From Zingiber officinale (Eukaryota; Streptophyta; Magnoliopsida; Zingiberales; Zingiberaceae): a DNA stretch of 64,000 bases. This document shows, piece after piece, positions 10,606-23,600 of this stretch; positions within the stretch are counted from its first letter, which is position 1; each line of letters opens with the position of its first letter. The notes under the pieces were generated by a model. That model ran no database searches. It had not been told where the DNA came from and worked only from the letters and a program-made list of their open reading frames with translations. Location: the NCBI RefSeq assembly GCF_018446385.1, contig NC_056005.1, positions 95,446,984-95,510,983 of the forward strand. The letters are read 5' to 3'. The position numbers and the translations under genes were made by a program.

Positions 10606-12352
10606 ATGGGGGCCGAGGTTTCTAGGGAGGGGATTAGCGGGGAGACGGGACTCGGGGACTTACCGGAGGGCTGCTTGGCGGAGATCATGCTCCGGCTTGA
10701 ACCACCGGAGATCTGCCGGCTGGCGAGGCTCTGCCGCACCTTCCGTGGCGCGGCGTCAGCTGACCTTGTTTGGGAGGCCAAGTTGCCGGGCAATTATAGG
10801 TACTTGTTAGGGAAGCTACTGGAGAACGAGAATTCTCGGGGAAGGAAGCTTAGCAAAAAAGAGATCTTTGCTTTGCTTTGTCGTCGCAATGCCTTCAACG
10901 GATCAAACACGGTACGAAAATTTCATCTCTTTGCTTTCCCTATTTTTTTTTTTAAATCTTAATTTCAGTTTAAAATTAGGGAAAAAAAATTGAAAGGGGG
11001 AGATTTTGTTCTATTCGCTTCTTCATGTGCAAGTTGTATTTTGTGTTCCTCTGCCATTTATCTGATATGCATTGGAATTTTTTTTGGTTTTGGTGGGATG
11101 TGTAGGAGTTTTTCCTGGAGAAAAACAGATGTTTGATTTGTATATCAATTTCTTCAAAGGAATTGTTAATTACGGGAATCAATGATAGGAGACACTGGAA
11201 CTTTATTCCTACTCCTGAATCTAGGTAAATGCCTACCTACCTCACCTTTTTTTATTGTTTGCTTCAACTTGTTATATACTTGCTTTGTTATCTTATGTTC
11301 TTAATTCTTGTCAAACTTATTCAGTGTTGTGCTTACTTGGAGGATAGGAAGTTTGATGGAAATGAAATTGTTTCAACTTGTTATCCATTCTTTTTCTATA
11401 CTTGGAAGGATCGAATCGAAGGAAATAATATTTAGTATGTGTGTTTGCTAGATACTTTAACTTCATCTCCCTCTATTCCCTCAGATTTGGGTTTGAAATA
11501 AAATAGAGGAATTGAACTTAACTATATTCCTTCTTCCTAGAAACTTCTTTACAAGTAAACAAGTGAAGCTAATGATTCTGTTTCTTGTCCCCTTTTTTTT
11601 CGCCTTTACTTCTTCCATTCACGCAAACACATCGTATGCCTTTCTTTGCTTCAGGATATTCTTATGGTTAACTGCTTGTATCTGTTTCTCTTGTTCATCC
11701 ATGTGTCTGAATAAAAGATTGATTCAATTATATGAAAACTAGTTTAGTTGCAAACGGTTAAGTGTTGGGATCGATAGGAAGTCATTGTAGAAGTATGTTT
11801 TATCTGTAGTTTTTGGTGTAATAGAAGAACACATGCTCCAATTGGAAACAATTATGCAAAATGTAAATTATGATGGTGAAGAAGGGGATTGACATTGTTA
11901 TTTCTTTGCCGGCTAGGTTTCGCATGGTTGCATACCTTCAGCAAACATGGTGGCTAGAGGCGCGTGGGGAATTAGAATTTTGCTTTCCTGAAGGCATGTA
12001 CAGCCTATTTTTCCGACTTCATTTAGGTCGGGCCGCCAAACGACTTGGCCGTCGGGTTTGTAGCCCTGAGCACATACATGGATGGGATAAAAAGCCCGTA
12101 AAGTTTCAACTGTCGACATCGGATGGTCAGTTTGCTCAATCCAAGTGTTATTTAGATGAACCCGGAAGCTGGATCCATTACCATGTAGGCGATTTTATAA
12201 GTAGAAGCTGCAATATACCAATTAATATCAAGTTCTCTATGATTCAGATCGATTGTACTCACACAAAAGGCGGCCTATGTGTCGACTCAGTTTCAATTTT
12301 GCCCAAGGGCTTTCGACCGGGCTTCGATCCTGTCACTTTTAGCACAGCATAG
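10606..12352 (+). CDS. F-box protein PP2-A type (PP2-A12/A13-like)
   Basis: Probable substrate receptor of an SCF ubiquitin ligase with a phloem-protein-2 (lectin-like) substrate domain. Exons: 10606-10911, 11106-11224, 11917-12352 (stop TAG 12350-12352), giving 286 residues, close to the family norm of about 290. Residues about 20-66 form the F-box (GLGDLPEGCLAEIMLRLEPP, then EICRLARLCRTFRGAA and VWEAKLP). Residues about 110-286 form the PP2 domain, with CISISSKEL, the ITGINDRRHW segment, TWWLEARGELEFCFP and the closing PGFDPVTFS. The N-terminus MGAEVSRE resembles the MGA-type starts in this family. Splice sites are canonical and the frame is intact. Targets cannot be inferred from sequence. 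Confidence 0.92.
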
Positions 12353-12560
12353 GAGAACAACAGAATGTAGTGTTTCTTGCCCAAGGACTTTGAACCAGCC
12401 TTTGATCACACCATCTATGAGCATGATTCGTTCGATACAGAACAATCGAATGTAGCGTTTCTTGTTATCGGTTACGATTTCGCTCAAGGGCTCTCGACTA
12501 GCCTTCGATCCCATCACTTTTAGCACAGCTTAGGAGCATGAATTGTTTGATACAGAACTA
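12301..12560 (+). repeat. Decayed tandem copies of the F-box gene's last codons and stop
   Basis: The final coding segment (GCCCAAGGGCTTTCGACC to TTTTAGCACAGCATAGGAG) is repeated in the 3' UTR. A diverged copy starts near 12379 (GCCCAAGGACTTTGAACC) and a closer one near 12482 (GCTCAAGGGCTCTCGACT to TTTTAGCACAGCTTAGGAG). The spacers share GCATGA.T.GTT.GATACAGAAC and GAATGTAG.GTTTCTTG. Unit length is about 80-100 bases. Confidence 0.8.
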
Positions 12561-13249
12561 TGTACATATTCTTTATCCCCTTGTGATGCGTTTGTTTTAT
12601 TGTGAAAGATGAACATCTTTTAGAAGAAAATATTTTGACATTTATATAGTTATTGTAGATCTTGCTAGCTTTTATGTATGATAAGTGACAGGGAATGAAG
12701 TGCATCTTTATTGTGTGGTGGGTGTTGTAGGGTTTCTAGACTCCATTGAGGAGATTTACTATTGATTATTTAGAATCTCAGAAAAAACGGAGTGATCTGT
12801 GCATTAGGTTAAAATTGAATCAAATAAATCGAATTGATCTAAGTTTGTCACAAATTGAATCAATTTAAAATTAATCATTGAATAATCGAATTATATGTAG
12901 TCAATTGTTCCTTCGGTAATAATTTTTTTAATTGGTATAATGTATTTAATTTATGTCGCAAATCTCAGGGATGATCAGTGTGATCAGAAAATGCTCACAG
13001 GATGATTTATTAATTTAATAATTTTAAGTTAATCGTTCATTTAAAAAAATATATCTGTTAATTTATTAAAAATTGAAACTCAAGTTTTTAAATACTTATA
13101 ACTTGAAAAGGTTTATGCCACTTCATCATTCCAAAGACTCATTATACCATCTCATAAAAAAAAATAGATTTACTATCACATATTCATTATAACAACCTCC
13201 TTTTTTTTCATTCACATTTCTTTTAACATTAAGCAGCTAAAATTATAAA
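12561..13249. other. Intergenic, no gene recognised
   Basis: AT-rich sequence. ORFs here are short and featureless. Confidence 0.4.
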
Positions 13250-13935
13250 GTTAAAAAAGTAAAATTATAACTGAGTGGCTAAAATTATCACTAAGTGGCT
13301 GGAAGCGACTGATGTGAACCTCGAGGGGAATAATTCGGATGATTCATAGAATTTTCAAAATCTTGGAAATTTTGAAGATTTTATAGAGGAAACGACATAT
13401 TTGGAAATGAATGTGGGTATTGACAATTTGATGGAATTTGTTGATTTTGAGAAGATAAATATTCTTGCGAGTTGTTTGTAGAATTCAAGAAATTTATAAA
13501 AAAATGTCCTATTATTTTCATCCATTTCAGATAGAAAAAAAGATGGTAGAAACTTAAAAAAATAGATTGGGAGAATATTTAGAGAGGAGAATTGAAAGAG
13601 TAGTGAGTTTGAATGAAAATATATGTACATATTGATGGATATTTATAAATAAAATTTTGAATTAGTCGTTAAAAAACTAACCGTTTTATTTATTTTTTAT
13701 TTTTTATTCTAAAATTTAAATTTTTTTTAATAAATAAAATTTAAAAATATATATATACACATGGGGTGGGCAGGGCTGGCCCACCCCATGCATACTTCAA
13801 CGCGTTCAATGTCTTGAACGCGTTCAAGCGATGAACGCGGAGCCACACAATTGCAACACCACGTTAAATACACAGTAATATTATAACAAGATATTAACGT
13901 GGTGTTACGGTTGCTCTAAGGGCTGCCATTATATC
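13250..13935 (-). mobile_element. Possible PIF/Harbinger-related remnant
   Basis: On the minus strand the frame around 13330-13460 gives NFQDFENSMNHPNYSP preceded by SQNQQIPSNCQYPHSFPN. This is the Asn/Gln/Pro/Phe-rich composition seen at the start of plant Harbinger ORF1 (Myb-like) proteins. The right flank at 13850-13920 carries an inverted pair, AACACCACGTTAA and TTAACGTGGTGTTA. The call rests on composition and one inverted pair only. Confidence 0.4.
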
Positions 13936-14034
13936 ATTATGAGGGATTTCTTCATTAATAATTATAATAAAAAATAGTTTGTCCATCCTGTACTCCTTTC
14001 ATAGTTCATTTTCATTAGGACGGTAAACTAGTCC

Positions 14035-14395
14035 AGTTAAGGATGACAATGAATTCAGATTCGGATTTAGACGGGTTGGACCAAATCTAGAACCCGCCCC
14101 GTCTCTCTTTGGACCCGTCCCGTCCTGTGAATCTGACGGGGCGGGTTCGAGTTAGAACCGTTATATTTAAAATATATTTATTTTAATATTAAAATATTAT
14201 AAAACAAAATTTTAATTAAAATTTTAATTATTAAATATAAGAAAATTTATAATTATATTAATAAATTATATATTTTATTTATAGGTATATGGGTCCAGGC
14301 CGAGTTCTGACGGGTTCGGTTAAACTCACCGTCCCGGACCCACCTTAGATCCGTTTAGGCGCGGGGCGGGTTTGCTTTTATGCTAAATAATAATT
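14035..14395. repeat. MITE-like unit with GGCGGGTT inverted ends
   Basis: GACGGGTTGGACC and CGGGGCGGGTTCG at the left are mirrored by GGACCCACC and GCGGGGCGGGTTTG at the right, with an AT-rich centre. It resembles hAT-type non-autonomous elements with 'gggcgggt' termini. No coding sequence. Confidence 0.5.
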
Positions 14396-15732
14396 TTCAT
14401 TAATTTATTTATTTTTATTAATTTAGATATCAAACCTTCGATCTTATTAATTCTGATCTCATAGATTAATCATCAGGCAAATTCAGAAAGTACAAGTGAG
14501 TCTTGTCATGAAACTCCAGCCTCATTCATAGTTCAAACTCCATGGGTATTTAAAAATATCTAATGTGAGATTCAAACTTTGTTACATAGAAATCATCTTT
14601 GCCTTTTACCATCGCATTGTGTCATATTAAATCATAATTGTCACTTCTTTTTTTAAGTAATCCTATCGTCACTTTATTTATTAATCCTCGAGGTGACTTG
14701 TGTGACCTCATACAAATTTTGTTGGAGTCATTAGGATAAATCAAAATGCATTGTGGTAGGCTGATAGTCCATTTAAATGGTCAATGTTCTTCCCATGATT
14801 TTTTTTTATAGTATGTCGCTGTTGGATAGTGAACCTTAAATATTAGATTAACAATTAGAGGGCATTAATCATCGTACCGTATCCCCGGATAATAATTACA
14901 ATTTATTATAATAAAAGATAATTATGTTCCTCTTAAATATCCTTCACAATTCATCTTTAAATTAGATAAAAAAATAAATTATGGATTCAATTTATATCCG
15001 ACTACCCATTTAATTAGGAGATGAGAGGATTTTTTTTTAGGACATATGTCTGTCGAAGATTGATGTCTTATTTATTATAATAAATTTATCGTCCTTTAAC
15101 TAATTGATTAATCTAGAACCTAAAATTGTCACTTATGTAGTAAAAAAAAAATAATAATTTACTTGCCTCATCATTCCTATTAACTCATTCTTAGGCCAAT
15201 ACAAAAGAGATAAATTATGAGTCACTACTATGAGAGAAAACATGTGCAAATGTGTCAATTTTCGATCCCATGACCTAATATGATAATGCTCATCTCAACC
15301 ATGGCATCGCACTGTCCTGAGGGACCATATAATTGTCACTTATAAAAAATGATAATCTCAATTAGTTTTATTGACTATCTCTGAGATGACTAACCTGACT
15401 CCATCAAAATTTTTTATCGATCATCAAAATAAATTATGAAGCACACATAACAACCAACCCAACAGCTAGTAGCCCAGCATTCCTTTTTAAAATTCAAGGT
15501 TGTAAATATAACAATAAACTTGGAGTCGGCAACGGTACCAACGTGGAGCAAATTTAATTATTCGATATTTATAGGAGTTCCATGAAAAATGTTGGCTTTC
15601 ATTTAACTGTTTTTTTAGTGGCAATAAATCCGAATTAACCGAGAAATCGGCCACGGGTGGTGAGTCGTGTCGTCCTGCGAGCGAAACCCTTGCCTTTTTA
15701 CTCTGCGCCTTCGTCGACGGCCGACGACGATC
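14396..15732. other. Intergenic, upstream of LPLAT
   Basis: No gene recognised. Sequence is AT-rich. The last ~130 bases before the ATG become GC-rich and probably hold the LPLAT 5' UTR. Confidence 0.4.
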
Positions 15733-17879
15733 ATGGCGGTGGAGATGGCGACCATGGCAGTGGAAATTGGACTCTCCGTTCTGTCTTCCGGTTCCTCCTC
15801 TGCTTCGTGTCTACCATTCCGGTGACCTCCTCTGGCGGCTGATTTCCGGGGTGCGCACATGCCACCTCTACGCCGCGCTCTCCGGGGCAGTCCTCTCGTA
15901 CCTCTCGTTCGGAGCCTCCTCCAGCCTCCACTTTTTCATCCCGATGTCCATGGGGTACTCCTTTATGCTTCTCTTCCGGCCATACGCCGGCGTCATCACT
16001 TTCATCTCCGGCTTCGCTTACCTCATCAGATGGTTAGCCCTCGAACCGAATGGTTCCAGATACGTTCTCAATTTTACTTCCGGATCTGTTGTTTTCCTTT
16101 TACCGATGGAAATTTGAATGATTGGGGAATTTGAGGTGATTTGATTTCACGAAAGGTCTCTTCTAAACAATCTTCTAGAAAGGATAAAAAACAACTATTT
16201 TCCTTGTTGTTCTTGGCATCGTACTGAATGTAATGATCCGAATTATTAATTTACGATCTGTTTTTTTGAGGAAGTTAATTTTTTTCTCATTTCCCTTACA
16301 GCCATGTATATTATATGAGTGGCGATGCGTGGAAGGAAGGAGGGATTGATGTAACTGGTAACGATTTCTTATTTGAATTTAGTTTGGCGCTTCACATATC
16401 AATCATTAGTTATATGAGTATTATTTTACGCTACAATGAGTTGCCTTTTAAATCCAAATTAAATACTACATTTCTCTATAAAGTATTGATTTTTATCTTA
16501 AGACATCTTGTTTTTCGGTTTGATATTTCTTCTTTATGCTCCAGAAAATTCTCTAAGTGCTGAACCATACTCATTTCATTGCCTTTTGCTTTAAAAAATG
16601 AAGGAAAACGTGCATCTTTGGCTAACATTCATTGGGAGTTCTATTGGCCTTGAAAATAAATGTTTCCCTCAGTGAAGATAGGCTCTTTTTGGAAGTAGAT
16701 ATTAGTCTCTCTTTGGAAATAGATATACTCTTCAGCTATTTTAATGAAGGTGGTAAGAAGTAACAGTTAGTAACTTTTCTGATATTGGTTGTTTGTGTTT
16801 TATGCCAATTCAAATAATATACAGAACAATCAGCCATAAGTAACTGATTTACGATACTTTACCATTTGATTGGAGACGGACAGTGGGGGGTAGAGAGCCA
16901 ATAATATATGAAACTTAACTTATGTAAGACCCCTATGTGGAACCTTTATACTAATAAACTAAATCTTTCATGCAACAGCAGTTGCTGACAGTGCCTTTGA
17001 CTTTGGGCTTAATATGGCTACTTTATCAATGACAAATGCAAGAATATCTAACATCTTAGAAGTTAGCTTTTATGTTGCTTTTTATCCTCTTGAAATATTG
17101 TAATACTGATCAAAGAACTTTCTATCTCTGGAAGTATACTTTGGAGTCTGGTGATTCCTTCTTGGAAGCATACAAAATTTACAGCACATGCAACAATAAT
17201 TGCTTGACCACTATGTTCATGTGTCTGTTTGCCCTTCTCCTCGTTTTCATTTGGAATAAATGGTGTAGCATTTTCTTGCTAAAAATAAATTTGTTAGTAT
17301 TGATAACTATATCACTATATTAACTGCGTTTTGTTATTATACAGAGATATTGTCATCACATTGTTACTATGTTAAGTTATTGTGAACAAAAGTCTGAAAC
17401 TCACCAACTTAGTTATATACCATCCCAGGTCAAAATTTCGTAGAGAGGTCAGTTGTTACCGTCCATAGTCATTTTAGGCAGTCAACATGCTTTCTTACTT
17501 GCATAGGCAAATATGCAATAAAAACCTGAGTTATTGGTGCAATGTTAGATTAAGACAAGAACTCTAAACCAAGCATCACAGTTTCTGGCAGTTTTACATT
17601 TTCTCAACTGAATGTGATTTCATGTGGTTAGTATCATGATCAATTTGCAAATGCTTAGTGAAATAGTTTATCAGGTAGAAAACTCAACTGGGTTTACATG
17701 TCTCATCTTCTTCAGAGAAAATTCCAGGATACACACAAGCAAATTAGCATTTACATGAATATAATACCAAAATTTTTATCTTCTTGTCAGTCAACAAGGA
17801 AATGCCATTGATATGCATCATGTATAATTAGGGTTGTAAACGGCGGGGAAGAAAGTAGCTAAAATCATCATGACACTTA

Positions 17880-19015
17880 GATTTTGGAGCAGTATTGTGC
17901 ATATTTTAAAGATATATGAAATCCGTATTCTGAGACTGGTTGATGGCGAAAGAAAACCTGTAATGGGCTATATTTATGAGGCTATGGATAGGGCAAAAGA
18001 AACAATTATGAAGGCCTTTAAGGAGAAAGAAGAGAAATACAAAGAAGTGTTTGAGATCATTGATACGAGATGGGAATACCAACTTCATCGGCCTCTACAT
18101 ACTGCATGACATTATTTGAATCCAAAATATTTTTATTCATACACAGATTCAAATATCTGTGGAGAAGTGGTGAATGGTTTGTTTGAAACTATGGAGAGAT
18201 TGGTTTCAAGCGCTGCCGAGCAAGATAAAATCACTATCCAGCTCTCTATATATCGAAAGGTAGAAGGGCTATTTGGGAGGAATGTGACAATTAGACATAG
18301 AAGAGCATTATCTCCAGCAAAATGGTGGGAATACTACGGAGCAAATACCCCATAATTGTAAAAGTTTGCTATTAAAGTGCTTAGCCTCACTTGTAGTGCT
18401 TTTGACTGTGAGTGCAATTGGAGTGTATTTGAGCAGGTATGTAACAAATATAAATATATAATACTATTAGTATGTTCCTTTTATAAGTAGAAAACATTCT
18501 TTGCTATTTTATTATACTTATTATGATTTTTGACATTTTGTAGATTCACAACAAAAAAAGGAATAGGCTAACTCAACAACGCTTAAATGATTTAGTATTT
18601 GTGAAATACAATTATGCCTTAAAACTTCGGTATGATGCGTGTGATAAGATTGACCCCATCTCTTTGATAGATATTGATGATAGTAATGAATGGTTGATGG
18701 GTAGAATGGATGGAGAAAGTGATGATGAAGAAGATGAGTTGGTTTTTGAAGGTGATGACTTGACATGGGATGTCGTTGCTAGGGCTAGTGGAGCTGAAGA
18801 GCCTGAATATTGTACTAGAGGAAAAAACAGCATCTATGACCTCTAGTTCACATGCTAGGCCTAAACAAGTCGAGAAGGAAAATACATCTTCCTCTATGAG
18901 ACACTCATCTCTAAGACTTAGAGATGAAGAAGAAGAAGAAGAAATTGAATTTGAAGAAGATGAAGATAAAGAAGAAGAAGAATACAATGAGGATGATCTT
19001 GAGCTTGATGATTAA
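17880..19015 (+). pseudogene. hAT transposase, C-terminal half
   Basis: Segments in order: AFKEKEEKYKEVFEIIDTRW and the 'RPLHTA' motif (17990-18109), PKYFYSYTD (18116 on), PAKWWEYYG (to 18350), KKRNRLTQQRLNDLV-like sequence (18550-18600; the observed frame has KKGNRL), then YNYALKLRYD and a long Asp/Glu-rich tail. This is the order of the zf-BED/DUF659/hAT-dimerisation class. Stops and frame changes separate the blocks (for example after 18109 and after 18846), and the N-terminal BED finger and first catalytic Asp are absent. The dimerisation region's S..CERNWS signature is badly eroded. Confidence 0.8.
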
Positions 19016-19319
19016 TTTGACTTATTATACTTGTTTTGATGAACTTTGTTAGTTTAAATTAGAAAGTTGAAACTTGAAAGTTTGAAACTTTTATTAATTT
19101 TATCATGGGGTTGTTTTGCTTGTCATATTTGATATTTGTGTGTGTGGAATATTAATAGTTATCATATTTGACATATTATATGAGTGTGTTAGTAGTTTAG
19201 TAGTAATCAACCTCATGTTCAAGAGGTGCACGCCTCGGGCTCTAGGAGCCCTTTGCGCCTCAGTGCGCCTCGCGCCTCTAACAACACAAGGCTCGACGAA
19301 CCACCGAGTCAGTAATAAT

Positions 19320-19480
19320 TAGGCTCGAGCTCAGCTCGATTTCTAATCAAGCCGGCTTGAGCTCGACTCGATTTCTAATCAAGCCGGCTTAAGCTCAACT
19401 CGATTTCTAATCAAGCCGGCTTGAGCTCAGCTCGATTTCTAATCAAACTGGCTCTAGCTCGGTCAGCTTTGACTTCGAGT
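19320..19480. repeat. Subterminal ~34-bp tandem repeats of the hAT element
   Basis: Four copies of GCTCGACTCGATTTCTAATC followed by AAGCCGGCTTGA, with one or two changes each. GC-rich subterminal repeats are usual hAT transposase-binding regions; that role is inferred here. Confidence 0.75.
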
Positions 19481-19879
19481 TGAGTTTTGACTGAGTCGCT
19501 CGCAAGGCTGGGCTCATTTGCACCCCTAGGTATAATTAGGATAAAAATAGAAAAGAAGGAAATAGGACGAGAAAGGAAATAAAGATGGAAGGATAGCCCA
19601 TTTTCCTCGTTCGAATGTACCCACTCCCTTAGCTCTTTATGCTCAACCTCCTTAGGAACCCTTGTCTCTTCACTATCCACCTTTTCTAGTCTTGGTATTC
19701 GTAAAGACAACTTTCTTTGTAATGGATGTATGAAGATGTTGAAATACGATCTTTAACATTATGTGTAATCCTGGAAGCATTGACCCATGCTTCTCTTTCT
19801 TCTTCTCAATTATATTCAATTCTACTTGGGGCATGGAATTATGGTATCATGGTTACTAAGTACTTATCTTAATTAGTAT

Positions 19880-20632
19880 TGTAAATGACAGCAGGCGGTG
19901 GCGGGGTGGTCAGTGACCGCCTATCGCCTCGGCCGCTTAGGCGGTGCCTAGGTGGTTTAATATTTTTTACTTTTTTTTATACATAATATTATAAATAATC
20001 ATTATTCTTTATAATATTTTCTTCTAATCAAATATCTTAATTAAAACTTAAATATTTAAAAATAAAAAATAAAAAATACAATTATATATATATATATATA
20101 TATAATTAATAGGATATTTTTATTAGATTTTAATTAAGTCTATTTAAATTATACTAATCATAGTTATGATTAAAATCGTTAACATAAAGTAATTTAATTA
20201 AATCCTAACTTACAACTTACCCACATATTCTGTTTCAGTCGGGCGACGAGTTTGACACATCCTTGGACCACGCGACGAGTTCGGACGCGTCACTAGCCTG
20301 AGCAACGTGTTGAGACCTATCGTTGGGCCCGAGCGACGCTTCTAGGCTGTCGCCAAGCTCAGGTGATGCGTCCAGGCTTGCACGATGCGTTTGGACGCGT
20401 CGCAGGGCCCAAATGCCATGTTCGGGCTCGCGCGATGTATCCGAACTCATCGTCAAGCCCAAGCCATGCATCCGGACATGTCGCGGTGGCGAAATGGTAG
20501 CAACGGCGACTCCAGACATGGCAGTGGCGGAAGGTGAGTTACCGCCTAAAGCACCGTCTCAGCATGAGGCGGTGCAGTTGATGCCTGCCTCCCGCCTAGG
20601 CAGCCGCCTCGACTGCCATTTAGAACATTGAT
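19880..20632. mobile_element. Non-autonomous element with GGCGG inverted ends and GC-rich core
   Basis: The left end (GTAAATGACAGCAGGCGG) and the reversed right end (CTAAATGGCAGTCGAGGCGG) are imperfect inverted repeats. The core 20235-20520 is GC-rich with irregular ~35-45-bp tandem units built on GCGACG.GTT...GACGCGTC. ORFs across the core on both strands are products of the repeat and are not called genes. It lies in LPLAT intron 2. Confidence 0.6.
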
Positions 20633-23600
20633 CTTAATACTGACGTGCATAGGGCCGCTGTGCTAGGGCAAAATGCCTCTCGTGATTTAGCTGTCTGTAT
20701 CTTGTCGTGGGGCCGATGATACTATGCCGCTTGGGGTGAGCGATATTACATTTTGCTCCATTAGTCATCTTAATAATAATGTTCATATGGAGTATAAACA
20801 GTTTGCCTGTTGTTATATGGATCTTGATGAGAATTATTGTGCTTATTATCTATATTTGGCTTTATTAAATCACACAACTGTCTTCATTGTAGGATCCCTA
20901 ATGGTGTTAACTCTTAGAGTTATTTCATGTGCAATGAATTACAGTGATGGGCTACTTAAGGATGAAAACCTTAGTGAGGCTCAAAAAAAGCATCGATTAA
21001 TATGCTGTCCTTCCTTGATTGAATATATTGGTTATTGTCTCTGCTGTGGAAGCCATTTTGCGGGGCCTGTATTTGAAATGAAAGATTATCTTGAATGGAC
21101 AGAACGCAGAGGGGTGAGGACTATATTTTATTTTATATATATGTTCTGTGGAGACCAAATATATCTTCATTAGATTATTTTTTTTTTCCAGTTGATCATA
21201 TTTTAATTTTTGGCAGACTTGGTCTCCTCATGACAGTCCATTGCCATCACTTCTTGGCGCAACCTTGCATGCTTTACTACAAGCTGCCATATATATGGGT
21301 TTGTACTTGCAATTGGTGCCAAAATTTCCTCTTTCTCAGTTCAATGAACCCATATACCAGGATTGAGGTTTCTGGCAAAAGTTGTTCTACCAATACATGT
21401 CTGGATTTACAGCTCGGTGGAAGTACTACTTTATCTGGTCAATTTCAGAGGCAGCAATTATCATATCTGGTCTGAGTTTCAGTGGATGGTCAGTTTCCTT
21501 TCCGCCTAGACCACTGTGGGACCGTGCTAAAAATGTTGATGTTCTTGGTGTGGAGTTTGCAACTAAGCACCGTTCAATTGCCACTCGTATGGAACATACA
21601 AGTCAGCGCTTGGCTACGTCACTGTAAGTTCATAAACTTTGGTTTCTTGTGGAATTTGATACTGTGTTTATTAATTGTATTGAAAAGCACAGAACTTGCC
21701 ATTCATTTCTATATAATGTAAAATGTGCCCTCGTAAATGACTAGTTGTTTTAGAATGAAATGAGCTCTGCCTTAATTCAACATGGTATTAGAGTCAAGTG
21801 CATACCTCTAAGTTATAAGGGCACAAGGAGGGTATACTGAAGTTAGGATACTCCACACTCATTAGTCCCACATAGATAGTGTGGCAGTCTATTGATTTTA
21901 TAGTAAGAGAGTGACCTCCTTCTATTGACTAGTTATTTTGGGGTGGAATGTGCTCCACCTCAATTCGGCAATTACGAATACCAGTTCTCCATCATCGTCT
22001 AGTGTATTGAGCAATATTATGGTTGTTGGACTTGTACTTGTGTTGATAAATGGCTAGTGTGCTGAGATATCATACACATGTCACGTGTATTTATTATGGT
22101 TGCTTGGTGTTAAAATTCTCAATTTAACTGGGACTGTTTTACTTGCTCTTGCATTTTTTTTTCTTAAACTGAAAGCCTTAAGTGCAAATTGCATGAGAAA
22201 TAAATTAACAAGAGAAAAAGTTTCATAGGAAGGATTGGATTACATATCCATTCAAGCACCATTTCTCTGTTTGTAGATATTAGGACATTACATGTAGAAT
22301 CCACTACCAATGCAGAAGGAGAAAATAAGACGTGTCAGTTTTACAAACATTATGAAATATCCTATCTCTAAGTTGATGCCAAATGACTTCAGAACAGGCC
22401 CATGTGATTCCATCAATTATCCTTGTTAGTTAGATGATAATCCAATAGATATAACTTATATTTGATGGTGAGAAGTTTTGGAGTGTGCTTCATGAAGTTG
22501 CTTCCATCCATATATAATAATTTCACAACTGAAAAAGCAAATGAGGATGAATGAAACGAACAGGTGCCATCTAACAGAATGTTCCATGACTCCAGAAGTT
22601 TCAATTTGTCATGAAGGATAGTCTTGCCAAAATATATAAGTTTAGTTATGGTGGATACCTTCTAAAGTAAAGTTATGCCAGTGAAGTGAGTTTCACCAAT
22701 TGACATTGCTTGCGGCCAAGACTAACCTGAAACATTCCTTTTATGCAACTCTGTAGTTTATCATGATACTCTTTCTTTTATTAACTTCGAGTCCTTCCTC
22801 AACTTCACTAGATTATAACGATCAATATGCTTTGATTGTAATGATATTTGAGTGGAGCGTGTAATCTGAGAGGCTATGTTGTTGCAGATGTGTATGAAAG
22901 GCTTATTCAGAAAGGGAAGAAACCTGGATTCTTTCAGCTGCTGGCTACACAGACAATTAGTGCTGTTTGGCATGTAAGTTATTCACGAAGTCTGTTCTTA
23001 TAATTCTGTAGGGACTTGTTGTTCTATGTCTCCTTGCTGCAATATTTGCTCGAAGAATAGATTCTAGACTAACAAAGAGGTATAGTTTTCTAGGGCCTTT
23101 TTAATCTGTTTAGGATAAATACATAGATTTAAGTATGTTCTTTATTGAAGTTAGCTTCTAGGATCCTATAACATCAACAATAGTCCGTATATGCAACGAA
23201 TTCCTATTTCTACCTACATAATGAATCTCTTAAAATAGACCTAAAGAAGAGTAATTGTGGACCAAACTTTTCTCTCAGTACTGATGAGATCTTTCCAATT
23301 TACACGGATTATATCCTGGCTATATTATATTCTTTGTGCAGTTGGCATTGATGATTGCAGGTTCACAGGTAAGAAGTTATGAAAGCTAATCTAAACTTGC
23401 GTATGATTTTATATTCTTGTGTTCATAAAATTTAACTAACCTTTTTGATGTTTTTTTTCCTGATGTCGCCCTTTCTTTACATTAAACAGTTATCTACAGA
23501 TGGCAACAAGCTGTCAACCCAAAGTATTATTTGCTGAGAAAGATGCTCACGCTTACAAACTTTGCCTGCACTCTTCTTGTCCTCAATTATTCCTGCATTG

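Larger units (their letters stand above)
17829..19528 (+). mobile_element. hAT transposon in LPLAT intron 2
   Basis: The left end TAGGGTTGTAAACG pairs with right end CATTTGCACCCCTA, the hAT 'TAGGGGTG' terminus. The flanks TGTATAAT (17821-17828) and GGTATAAT (19529-19536) differ at one base and fit an 8-bp hAT target duplication. The element is 1.70 kb and carries only the 3' half of a transposase gene, so it is non-autonomous. Confidence 0.82.

Noticed and set aside
18612-18987. Minus-strand Ser-rich ORFs
   Set aside because: Antisense of the acidic tail (GAA/GAT codons) of the hAT transposase.
20235-20631. ORFs of about 94-102 codons on opposite strands
   Set aside because: They are produced by GC-rich tandem units in a non-coding element inside an intron.
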